Origin: Acidobacteriota bacterium
GTDB taxonomy: Bacteria > Acidobacteriota > Vicinamibacteria > Vicinamibacterales > CAVVIG01
DNA: 12,161 bases
Assembly (NCBI GenBank): GCA_016195295.1
Contig: JACPZV010000375.1
Coordinates: forward strand, 1 to 12,161
Reading direction: 5' to 3'
Shown here: in pieces, positions 7,158-12,161 of the stretch
How the letters are laid out: every line of letters starts with the position of its first letter
Position numbering within the stretch: the first letter of the stretch is position 1
Translations under genes and position numbers: made by a program
The notes under the pieces: generated by a model
The model's database searches: none
What the model saw: only the letters and a program-made list of their open reading frames with translations
Told to the model about the DNA's origin: nothing

Positions 7158-8807
7158 TCAGATCTCCATGATGACAGGCAGCACGAAGGGTCGCCGCCCG
7201 GAACGTTTACGGAAGAAGCGCCGCAGCTCGACGCGCAGCTTTTCCTTGATGAGCCCCTGATCGGTCCGTTCTTCGATGCTGGTCTGTTCGACGATTTCAC
7301 CCAAGAGCCGCGCGCCGTCGGCGAGCAGCGCCTGGCTGTCCTCCATGACGAAGCCGCGCGTGATGATGTCCTGCACGCCTTCGAGCGCGCCGGTCTGCTT
7401 GTTGATGGCCACGACCGGGACGACCAGCCCGTCCTCGGCGAGGTGGCGGCGATCGCGCAGGACTTCGTCGCCGACCTCGCCCGTGCGCGTGTCGTCGATC
7501 AGAATGCGGCCCACCGGCGCCTTGCCGGCGATCCGCGCGGCGTCGGCATCGAAGTGCAAGAGGTCCCCGTTCTCGGCGAGCAAAGTTTCCGGTTTCGGCT
7601 CCCGGCCGGCGAAGACGCGCTCGGCGACTTTCGCGTGACGCGTCAGCTGCCGGTACTCGCCGTGGATGGGGACGAAGACGCGCGGACGCACCAGCGACAG
7701 CATGAGCTTCAGTTCTTCTTCGCTGCCGTGGCCGGAGACGTGGACGTGCTTGATCCCTTCGTGGATCACATCCGCGCCGCGCCGAGCGATGTGGTTGATG
7801 ACGCGGCCGATGGCTTTCTCGTTGCCTGGAATCGCGCGCGCGGAAAACACCACGGTATCGTCGGGCGAGAGTTTGACCCAGCGGTGATCGTTGATGGCGA
7901 TGCGGGAGAGGGCGGACAAGGGCTCGCCCTGCGATCCCGTCGCCAGACACAAGACGTCCTGCGCGGGGTAACTCGAGATGTCGACATCACGAATCTGGAC
8001 CCCCGCGGGGAGGCGGAGGTAACCGAGCCGCTGCGCGATCTCCGAGTTCTGAATCATGCCACGGCCGACGAACGCGACCTTGCGATCGAATTGCGCCGCC
8101 AGATCGACGAGCAGCTGCATGCGATAGATGCTCGACGAGAACGCCGCGACGATCAGCTTGCCCGTCGAACTGGTGAAGATCTCTTCAAACGCCTCCACCA
8201 CGTCGGTCTCGGAGCCGGTGTAGCCGCGCCGGTCGATGTTGGTGCTGTCCGCGAACAACGCCAGGACACCCTCCGCGCCCAACTCGGCGAAGCGGTGCAC
8301 GTCGAAGTGCTCGCCGTCAATCGGCGTTTGATCGATCTTGAAGTCGCCCGTATGGACGATCAGGCCCACGGGAGTCCGAATCGCCAGCGCCACGCAGTCC
8401 GGCATGCTGTGTGTCACGCGCACGAACTCGACCGTGAACGGCCCGATCGTGATTCGCTCGCGCGGGCGCACGGGCTTCAGATTCTTGGCGTCCAGATCGT
8501 GTTCGTGGAGCTTCGGTTCGACGAGCGCCAGGGTCAGCGGCGTTCCGTAGATAGGACCGTCGACCAATGGAACGAGATGCGGGACCGCGCCGATGTGGTC
8601 CTCGTGCCCGTGCGTCAGGATGAGCGCCGCCACGCGCCCTTTCTGGTGCAAATACGTCAGATCCGGAATGATGCGGTCCACGCCCAGGAGTTCCGGGTCG
8701 GGAAACATCACGCCGGCATCCACGACGATCGTCGTTTCGCCCCAAGTGATCGCGAGCATGTTCATGCCGAACTCGCCCAGTCCACCCAGGGACACAATCT
8801 CAAGCAT
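7158..8807 (-). CDS. rnj: Ribonuclease J
   Basis: Metallo-beta-lactamase/beta-CASP ribonuclease for mRNA decay and rRNA/tRNA maturation, usually with both 5'-3' exo and endo activity. At 549 residues it has the family's normal length. Landmarks: GGLGEFGMN (8-16), the zinc motif THGHEDH (65-71; His66, His68, Asp70, His71), VTHSMPD with His133, TGDFKID with Asp155, the beta-CASP region with ATGSQGE (289-295), SGHGS with His360 and PIHGE with His382. The C-terminal RNase J domain covers about 450-549. The ATG at 8805-8807 is chosen because homology starts immediately (MLEIVSLGGLGEFG); no clear Shine-Dalgarno sequence precedes it. It is first gene of the rnj-ftsK-amidase group, with its own promoter and a long, foldable leader, which would allow autoregulation of the RNase. 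Confidence 0.95.
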   Translation of the reverse strand: MLEIVSLGGLGEFGMNMLAITWGETTIVVDAGVMFPDPELLGVDRIIPDLTYLHQKGRVAALILTHGHEDHIGAVPHLVPLVDGPIYGTPLTLALVEPKLHEHDLDAKNLKPVRPRERITIGPFTVEFVRVTHSMPDCVALAIRTPVGLIVHTGDFKIDQTPIDGEHFDVHRFAELGAEGVLALFADSTNIDRRGYTGSETDVVEAFEEIFTSSTGKLIVAAFSSSIYRMQLLVDLAAQFDRKVAFVGRGMIQNSEIAQRLGYLRLPAGVQIRDVDISSYPAQDVLCLATGSQGEPLSALSRIAINDHRWVKLSPDDTVVFSARAIPGNEKAIGRVINHIARRGADVIHEGIKHVHVSGHGSEEELKLMLSLVRPRVFVPIHGEYRQLTRHAKVAERVFAGREPKPETLLAENGDLLHFDADAARIAGKAPVGRILIDDTRTGEVGDEVLRDRRHLAEDGLVVPVVAINKQTGALEGVQDIITRGFVMEDSQALLADGARLLGEIVEQTSIEERTDQGLIKEKLRVELRRFFRKRSGRRPFVLPVIMEI

Positions 8808-8818
8808 GCGGAACAGAA

Positions 8819-8955
8819 CGTACGCACCAACACCGGAGAGCCTCCTGGCGGAGTTCGTCCGGACGTTGGGAGCCGCGATGACGGCTCGATCAGGCTGCTG
8901 GGTGCGCCTGAAAACTACGAGGCGGGATGGCCGAATAAGACCCGAGCTACGTACA
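8819..8955 (-). ncRNA. Candidate structured 5' leader RNA of rnj
   Basis: As minus-strand RNA, the first and last parts pair: GUACGUA (8954-8948) with UGCGUAC (8826-8820), plus a flanking wobble pair. Inside this closing stem lie four hairpins: 8944-8941 with 8926-8923 (CGGG/CCCG); CAGGC 8910-8906 with GCCUG 8895-8891, extended by two G-C pairs after a bulge; GAGCCG 8887-8882 with CGGCUC 8875-8870; and 8862-8858 with 8837-8833 enclosing a GCC/GGC stem with a 4-nt loop. A rival 5' hairpin AGCUA/UAGCU (8963-8959 with 8949-8945) would disrupt the closing stem. The 3' side of the closing stem lies 12-19 nt before the rnj ATG. I do not recognise a known riboswitch class. GC-rich DNA folds easily, so conservation is needed. 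Confidence 0.4.
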
Positions 8956-8968
8956 ACTTAGCTGCCGA

Positions 8969-8997
8969 AATATAGCACAGCTCACGGCGAAACCGAA
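8969..8997 (-). promoter_or_regulatory. Extended -10 promoter for rnj
   Basis: On the minus strand TATATT (plus positions 8969-8974) is preceded by TGC, giving the extended -10 pattern TGnTATATT. The -35 position 17 bp upstream is only TTCGGT (8992-8997), as expected when an extended -10 does the work. Transcription would start near 8962, a few bases before the closing stem of the predicted leader. The promoter straddles the 3' end of rsmA. Confidence 0.55.
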
Positions 8998-9839
8998 GCG
9001 TAGATGTCCGCTAAACGGGCGAACTCGGCGACCGAGAGGGTCTCGGGGCGCCGAGCCCCGTCAACGCCGGCGCGCCTCAGCACGTCAGTCGGGTTCACGG
9101 CCGGCCCGCCCCGGGCATCGCGGGCCGGATACGCTAATAGCGCGTTGGCGAGAGTTTTTCGTCGTCGTGTGAACACGGCCCGGACGAGGGCGGAAAACGT
9201 CGCGGCATCCGCGACAGGAGGATTCGGCGGATGAAACGTCAGCCGGACGAGCACCGAGCGTACCTTCGGTCGCGGCCGAAATGCGCCGGCCGGCAGGTCG
9301 AGCAGCCGTTCGATCGACGCCGTGTGCTGCATCAGAACGCTGAGGACTCCGTACTCGCGGCTCCCGGGAGCGGCGAGGAGACGATCGCCGACCTCGCGTT
9401 GCAACATGACCGTGGCGTCGACGAGCGGGCAGCCCCCGGCACGCAGCTCAACGAGCTTGAACAGGATGGGCGACGCGACGTTGTACGGCAGGTTACCCGC
9501 GACCCTCAGTCCCATGTAGGGGCGGACCCGCGTATCGGCCCCGGGGCCGACACATGGGTCGGCCCCTACGACCTTCGTGAGGCTGCCTGCGGTGAGGAAA
9601 TCACCGACCACGATCGTGATGTTCGGCGGAGCGGTCGCCTCGAGCCCCGCGGCCAGATCGCGGTCGATCTCGTAGGCGACGACGGTTTTTGCTCGGGCAG
9701 CCAGCGGACGAGTGAGAGCCCCGCGACCAGGGCCAATCTCGAGAAAGGTTTGGTCGGCGCGCGGCGCGATCGCCTGCACCACTTTCGCGACCCATGCAGG
9801 TTCGAGAAAATTCTGTCCGAACCGTTTACGCGCGCGCAT
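8982..9839 (-). CDS. rsmA: 16S rRNA (adenine1518-N6/adenine1519-N6) dimethyltransferase, with an 18-residue palindrome-encoded insert
   Basis: KsgA/RsmA dimethylates two adjacent adenines in the helix 45 loop of 16S rRNA and acts as a late checkpoint in 30S assembly. The 285 residues include RFGQNFL (6-12), SAM motif I LEIGPGRGALT (33-43), acidic YEID (56-59), GDFL (79-82), the catalytic NLPYN (116-120), MLQREVGDRLLA (145-156) and the rRNA-binding C-terminal domain. Residues 91-108 (VGADPCVGPGADTRVRPY) come entirely from a 54-bp palindrome and have no place in the family alignment; without them the length would be 267, near the usual size. The insert lies in the segment joining motif III to the NLPYN strand, likely a surface loop, so the enzyme may still work. 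The ATG overlaps the upstream zincin gene by 14 bp. Confidence 0.94.
   Translation of the reverse strand: MRARKRFGQNFLEPAWVAKVVQAIAPRADQTFLEIGPGRGALTRPLAARAKTVVAYEIDRDLAAGLEATAPPNITIVVGDFLTAGSLTKVVGADPCVGPGADTRVRPYMGLRVAGNLPYNVASPILFKLVELRAGGCPLVDATVMLQREVGDRLLAAPGSREYGVLSVLMQHTASIERLLDLPAGAFRPRPKVRSVLVRLTFHPPNPPVADAATFSALVRAVFTRRRKTLANALLAYPARDARGGPAVNPTDVLRRAGVDGARRPETLSVAEFARLADIYASVSP
9516..9569. repeat. 54-bp palindromic REP/RPE-like element inside rsmA
   Basis: Two 27-bp arms (9516-9542 and 9543-9569) are inverted copies with only four mismatched positions. The outer 8 bp (GTAGGGGC / GCCCCTAC) and the central 14 bp (CGGCCCCGGGGCCG, 9536-9549) are perfect. The length, 54 bp, is a multiple of three, so rsmA stays in frame. 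I see no second copy in the window and no obvious target-site duplication. Confidence 0.85.
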
Positions 9840-10230
9840 CCCGGCGCCTCACCCGCCAGTACTTCTCCTCGATTTCTTCGATCTCCTCTTCGCTCATCCC
9901 GAAGTAGTGGCCGATCTCGTGAATGAGCGTTTCCGCGATAGCGACCACGAGGTCCTCGTCGTCTGCCGCAGCGCGCTCGTGCGGGCCCTGGAAGATCAGG
10001 ACGCGGTCGGGCAGGGTGTTGCCGTAGTCCCATCGGCGCTCGGTCAACGGCGTTCCCTGATACAAACCGAGCAACGTATCGGGAGGGTGGATGTCCATGT
10101 CCGCGAGCAGGTCGGCGGACGGTTCGTCCTCGACGACGATCGCGATGTTCTGCATCGCGTCGCGAAACCGCCGCGGGATTGACGCCAGCGCCTCAGCGAC
10201 GCGGCGTTCGAATTCGGCGCGGGACGTCAT
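9826..10230 (-). CDS. Small zincin-like metallopeptidase (DUF1025-type, HExxH)
   Basis: A 134-residue cytoplasmic protein without signal peptide or membrane segment. The C-terminal half holds the zinc signature HEIGHYFGMSEEEIEEIE, with His104, Glu105 and His108, followed by the G-x-S/D-x-x-x-[ILV] extension typical of the small zincin family (Pfam Zincin_1, formerly DUF1025). The N-terminal half has the family style VAEALASIPRRFRDAM and a DTLLGLYQG strand region. The substrate and even proteolytic activity of this family are, as far as I know, not established. The ATG at 10228-10230 is favoured over an upstream extension because it overlaps the nth stop as ATGA and homology begins there. The 3' end overlaps the rsmA start by 14 bp, so the three genes are probably co-translated. 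Confidence 0.85.
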   Translation of the reverse strand: MTSRAEFERRVAEALASIPRRFRDAMQNIAIVVEDEPSADLLADMDIHPPDTLLGLYQGTPLTERRWDYGNTLPDRVLIFQGPHERAAADDEDLVVAIAETLIHEIGHYFGMSEEEIEEIEEKYWRVRRRDARA

Positions 10231-10919
10231 GGGGTTTGCGGGGCGACACGGCGCGCCTTTCGGTGTGGGCGAGTGACCGGTTCGGCTACGCCGCCTCGCT
10301 GGAAGTACTCGCACTCGTGCTGGACGGCGCACTCATCGCACAGCGGTTTCGGTCGACAGATGCGGCGTCCGTGCAGGATGAGCGTGTCTGATGCGCGTGT
10401 CCAGCGCTCGGGCGGGAGGGCCGACGTAAGTTGTCGCTCCACGACGACGGGATCGTCGGATCCCGCGATGCCGATCCGATTCGCCACCCGCAGCACGTGT
10501 CGATCGACGGGAAGCCCGGGGATGCCGAGTGCGTGACCGAGCACGACGTTCGCGGTCTTGCGCCCGACGCCTGGAAGCGCGGTCAGTGCGTCCATGTCGG
10601 CGGGTACGTTGCCGCCGTGATTGCGCACGAGCGCCCGCGCCATCGCCACAAGCGCCTTGGATTTCGCCCGGAAAAAGCCCGTGGAGTGAATCTGCGGTTC
10701 GAGTCGACCGGGCGTGGCCTTTGCCAGCGCGCCCGCGTCAGGGTAGCGCTTGAACAGCGCTGGCGTCACCAGATTGACGCGGCGATCCGTGGACTGCGCC
10801 GACAGGATCGTCGCGACGAGCAGCTCGAACGCGTTCCGGTAATGCAACTCGGTGTCCGCGCCGGGATGCTGCGACTCCAGCGCGTCGAGGATCGACCGTG
10901 TGTCGCCGGCAGTCTTCAT
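10227..10919 (-). CDS. nth: Endonuclease III (DNA glycosylase/AP lyase)
   Basis: Bifunctional base-excision repair enzyme for oxidised pyrimidines. The 230 residues match E. coli Nth closely in length and numbering: Gln41 (SAQSTD), the helix-hairpin-helix LPGVGRKTA at 115-123 with catalytic Lys121, and Asp139 in PVDRHVLRV. The C-terminal [4Fe-4S] cysteines are 188, 194, 197 and 203, spaced C-x5-C-x2-C-x5-C; the textbook spacing is C-x6-C-x2-C-x5-C, so the first loop is one residue short. The ATG at 10917-10919 is chosen because family homology starts there; an open frame continues upstream but reads through the DUF3467 gene out of frame. The stop overlaps the zincin start by 4 bp. A TACAAT hexamer 12 nt before the ATG could give a nearly leaderless internal transcript. 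Confidence 0.94.
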   Translation of the reverse strand: MKTAGDTRSILDALESQHPGADTELHYRNAFELLVATILSAQSTDRRVNLVTPALFKRYPDAGALAKATPGRLEPQIHSTGFFRAKSKALVAMARALVRNHGGNVPADMDALTALPGVGRKTANVVLGHALGIPGLPVDRHVLRVANRIGIAGSDDPVVVERQLTSALPPERWTRASDTLILHGRRICRPKPLCDECAVQHECEYFQRGGVAEPVTRPHRKARRVAPQTP

Positions 10920-10947
10920 TCCCAATTCTGAATTGTAGATTGTGAAT
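10920..10947. other. A/T-rich micro-repeat spacer before nth, possible internal promoter
   Basis: This 28-bp gap is strikingly A/T-rich against its GC-rich surroundings. It contains repeated ACAAT and GAATT words (minus strand CACAATC, TACAATTC, AGAATT). TACAAT at plus positions 10932-10937 resembles a -10 element for nth, but no -35 partner is evident. It may be only a decayed short-repeat spacer. Confidence 0.4.
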
Positions 10948-11295
10948 TCAGTGCACGGGCCCGGTGTCCTTGTTCCAGGCCGGATTGGAGTAGGACTCCG
11001 AATAGACGCGCCAATGTTCCTGAAGGGCGGCGATGAGGTTCGGCACGAACTGCACGGGCACGACGATCTTCGCACGCACCGGCGCCCGGACGACGTGCTC
11101 GGATTCGGCGGCCTTGATTTCCTTGTCGGTCAACGGCATCACCTCGCAGAAGGTGAGCGTGAAATCGAAGGGCGTGTGTGCGATAGAACAGAAGTTGCTG
11201 TAGGTCCGCGGCGGTGCCGCGCCGCTCCCTGCCCCCTCCGCGGCTGCGTCGTCGGGAACGATCGTGAAGTTGATTTGCTTGGGCTGATCGGCCAT
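10948..11295 (-). CDS. DUF3467 domain protein
   Basis: A 115-residue protein without signal peptide. After a low-complexity head (about 15-29, Ala/Gly-rich) the DUF3467 pattern appears: TYSNFCSIAHTPFDFTLTFC (31-50), then a strand HVVRAPVRAKIVVPVQFV (67-84) and a helix NLIAALQEHWRVYSESY (86-102). The conserved 'YxNxxxIxHSPxDFxLxF' theme is clear. The function of this family is not known to me. Start ATG 11293-11295 is preferred over a TTG two codons upstream. It sits 18 bp downstream of lexA on the same strand, so it is probably co-transcribed with the repressor. The tail ends in TGPVH just before the A/T-rich spacer preceding nth. Confidence 0.85.
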   Translation of the reverse strand: MADQPKQINFTIVPDDAAAEGAGSGAAPPRTYSNFCSIAHTPFDFTLTFCEVMPLTDKEIKAAESEHVVRAPVRAKIVVPVQFVPNLIAALQEHWRVYSESYSNPAWNKDTGPVH

Positions 11296-11313
11296 GCCCA
11301 AGTGTACTGCGCT

Positions 11314-11922
11314 TCAGTACTTCCGCATCACCCCGACGACGACCCCTTGAATCTGGACGTGATCGGGCTCCACGAAGATCGGTTGCATGGCGGCGTTGGC
11401 CGGCTGCAGCCGAATCTTGCCGCCGAGGTCGCGGTAGAACTTCTTCAGCGTGACGTCGGAACCGCGCAGCAGCGCGATGACCATTTCGCCGTTGTCGGCC
11501 GTCTTTCGATCCTCGACCACGACGAAATCGCCGTCGCGGATCTGCTCGTCGATCATCGAATCGCCACGCACGCGCAGAACGTACGTGTCGCGCTTGCCGA
11601 CGAGGTCTTCGGGGACGGCGATGGTTTCGCTCGAGGCGACGGCTTCAATCGGCACGCCGGCGGCGACGTAGCCCAGCAGCGGCAGCTCGACGGCGCGTCC
11701 GCCTGTCCGGGTCGGGACCATTTCAACCGACCGGCTGCGATTCCAAGCGCGTTTGATGAAGCCCTTTTCCTGGAGGTTGGTCAAGTGCTTGTGCACGGTC
11801 GCCAGCGAAGAGAGGCCGAAGCGCCGGCCGATTTCTTCGAGACTGGGAGCGTAACCGTGCTGGCTGATGAATTCGTTCAGGTAATCGAGGATCTCGCGCT
11901 GCCGTTTTGTAAGGGGAAGCAT
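11314..11922 (-). CDS. lexA: SOS-response repressor LexA
   Basis: Transcriptional repressor of DNA-damage genes that cleaves itself when RecA filaments form. The 202 residues equal the E. coli length. The N-terminal winged helix-turn-helix spans about 1-65 (LTKRQREILDYLNEF, then PSLEEIGRRFGLSSLATVHK). The cleavage site is Ala88-Gly89 in GYVAAGVP; the nucleophile Ser122 lies in RGDSM and the general base Lys160 in VTLKKF, at the standard spacing. The C-terminal peptidase S24 domain covers about 80-200. The start ATG 11920-11922 is preceded by GAGG at 5 nt; an upstream in-frame extension has no homology and runs through the promoter. A strong promoter lies just upstream. It heads a minus-strand series with DUF3467, nth, zincin and rsmA, and is divergent from a sugar kinase. 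Confidence 0.96.
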   Translation of the reverse strand: MLPLTKRQREILDYLNEFISQHGYAPSLEEIGRRFGLSSLATVHKHLTNLQEKGFIKRAWNRSRSVEMVPTRTGGRAVELPLLGYVAAGVPIEAVASSETIAVPEDLVGKRDTYVLRVRGDSMIDEQIRDGDFVVVEDRKTADNGEMVIALLRGSDVTLKKFYRDLGGKIRLQPANAAMQPIFVEPDHVQIQGVVVGVMRKY

Positions 11923-11929
11923 CGGCACC

Positions 11930-11944
11930 TCGTCAATGAGACGA
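11930..11944. promoter_or_regulatory. 15-bp inverted repeat at the lexA transcription start, possible operator
   Basis: TCGTC (11930-11934) and GACGA (11940-11944) form a two-fold symmetric site with a 5-bp centre, placed at the predicted start point and against the -10 element of lexA. Position suits an autorepression operator. It does not match the LexA boxes of E. coli (CTGT-N8-ACAG), Bacillus or alphaproteobacteria that I know, so this is only a candidate. Confidence 0.25.
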
Positions 11945-11972
11945 CTATACGCAAAAGAAAGGCGAAGGTCAA
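11944..11972 (-). promoter_or_regulatory. Strong sigma-70-type promoter of lexA
   Basis: On the minus strand TTGACC (plus positions 11967-11972) and TATAGT (11944-11949) are separated by exactly 17 bp; each matches the consensus in 5 of 6 positions. Transcription would start near 11937, about 15 nt before the lexA ATG. Confidence 0.8.
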
Positions 11973-11992
11973 CCGGGCTACCATGCAAACCC

Positions 11993-12161
11993 GTGCGTGT
12001 GCCGTTCCGCATACCGTTGCCGGGTTCGCGGCCCTTCGACGTGACCGGGTTCGGACTGAACAGCGTCGATTTCCTGGCCGTCGTGGCCGAGCATCCCACC
12101 GCGAACAGCAAGCAGCGGCTCCAGCGCTTCGCGCGGCTACCGGGCGGACAGATTGCGACGG
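11993..12161 (+). CDS. PfkB-family carbohydrate kinase, N-terminal part (cut by window edge)
   Basis: The first 56 residues of a ribokinase/PfkB-like sugar or nucleoside kinase are visible. FDVTGFGLNSVDFLAVVAEH (15-34) is the opening beta strand with the N-S-V-D substrate-contact region, and RLPGGQIAT (48-56) is the family's GG(N/Q) region. The gene runs off the right edge, so the ATP-binding and catalytic G-A-G-D motif is not seen and the substrate cannot be named. GTG at 11993 or 11999 are both possible starts; neither has a Shine-Dalgarno sequence. An in-frame ATG at 11936 would run through the lexA promoter and is less likely. It diverges from lexA over a 70-bp control region. Confidence 0.8.
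   Translation, partial: MRVPFRIPLPGSRPFDVTGFGLNSVDFLAVVAEHPTANSKQRLQRFARLPGGQIAT

Noticed and set aside
7155..8975. A 1.8-kb plus-strand open frame antisense to rnj
   Set aside because: Its translation is Asp/Arg/Val-rich with no motifs, and the opposite strand encodes an intact RNase J. Long antisense frames are common in GC-rich genomes.
8808..8981. A tRNA or SRP RNA gene in the rsmA-rnj gap
   Set aside because: No cloverleaf, no T-loop GTTCGA word and no SRP GGAAGG/GCAGCC apex; the hairpins fit a leader RNA better.
9481..9600. A frame-disrupting insertion making rsmA a pseudogene
   Set aside because: The insert length is a multiple of three, has no stop in the rsmA frame, and all catalytic motifs on both sides are intact.
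10231..10332. A longer start for the zincin gene
   Set aside because: The extra Arg/Pro-rich residues read out of frame through the end of nth; the start at 10230 makes a typical ATGA junction.
11923..12111. An N-terminal extension of LexA by 63 residues
   Set aside because: The extension has no homology to LexA and would run through a strong promoter; ATG 11922 has a GAGG site and gives the standard 202 residues.
1..12161. A defence system, prophage, integron or CRISPR array
   Set aside because: All recognised genes are housekeeping or transport genes; I see no spaced direct repeats, integrase, toxin-antitoxin pair or phage structural gene.

Overview
The window is GC-rich bacterial chromosome. 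It looks like an Acidobacteriota genome, possibly the Vicinamibacteria branch. The reasons are an ADOP-type (Acidobacterial duplicated orphan permease) MacB-like permease at the left edge, RNase J as the RNA-decay enzyme, and a lexA / DUF3467 / nth / zincin / rsmA gene cluster. The taxonomic call is inference from gene content. Nearly everything is ordinary housekeeping, densely packed, with short intergenic gaps. I see no rRNA, tRNA, CRISPR array, prophage or insertion sequence.

Layout. (1) 1-1459, minus strand: the N-terminal part of an ADOP permease cut by the window edge, and a small exported PKD-like protein. (2) 1460-1545: a divergent promoter region. (3) 1546-3247, plus strand: leucyl aminopeptidase (pepA), then a very small membrane protein whose frame has no standard start codon at the expected place. 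(4) 8807 down to 3241, minus strand: an apparent operon of RNase J (rnj), the FtsK/SpoIIIE DNA translocase and an AMIN-type N-acetylmuramoyl-L-alanine amidase. The joints are 3 bp and a 4-bp ATGA overlap. This operon has its own extended -10 promoter and a leader of about 150 nt that can fold into a closed multi-hairpin structure. (5) 11922 down to 8982, minus strand: lexA, a DUF3467 gene, endonuclease III (nth), a small HExxH zincin and the 16S rRNA dimethyltransferase rsmA, again with overlapping ends. (6) 11993 to the right edge, plus strand: the start of a PfkB-family sugar kinase, divergent from lexA.

How the genes work together. The rnj-ftsK-amidase group joins mRNA turnover with chromosome segregation and septal peptidoglycan cleavage. 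The lexA-nth-rsmA group puts the SOS repressor upstream of a base-excision repair enzyme and a ribosome-maturation enzyme. These functional links are inferred from operon structure.

The most unusual object is a 54-bp, almost perfectly two-fold symmetric palindrome at 9516-9569. It lies inside the rsmA reading frame and adds exactly 18 residues just before the NLPYN motif without breaking the gene. It looks like a dispersed REP/RPE-like palindromic element that landed in frame in an essential-type gene. Second in interest are the structured rnj leader, the start-codon problem of the small gene after pepA, and a shortened Cys spacing in the Fe-S loop of endonuclease III.
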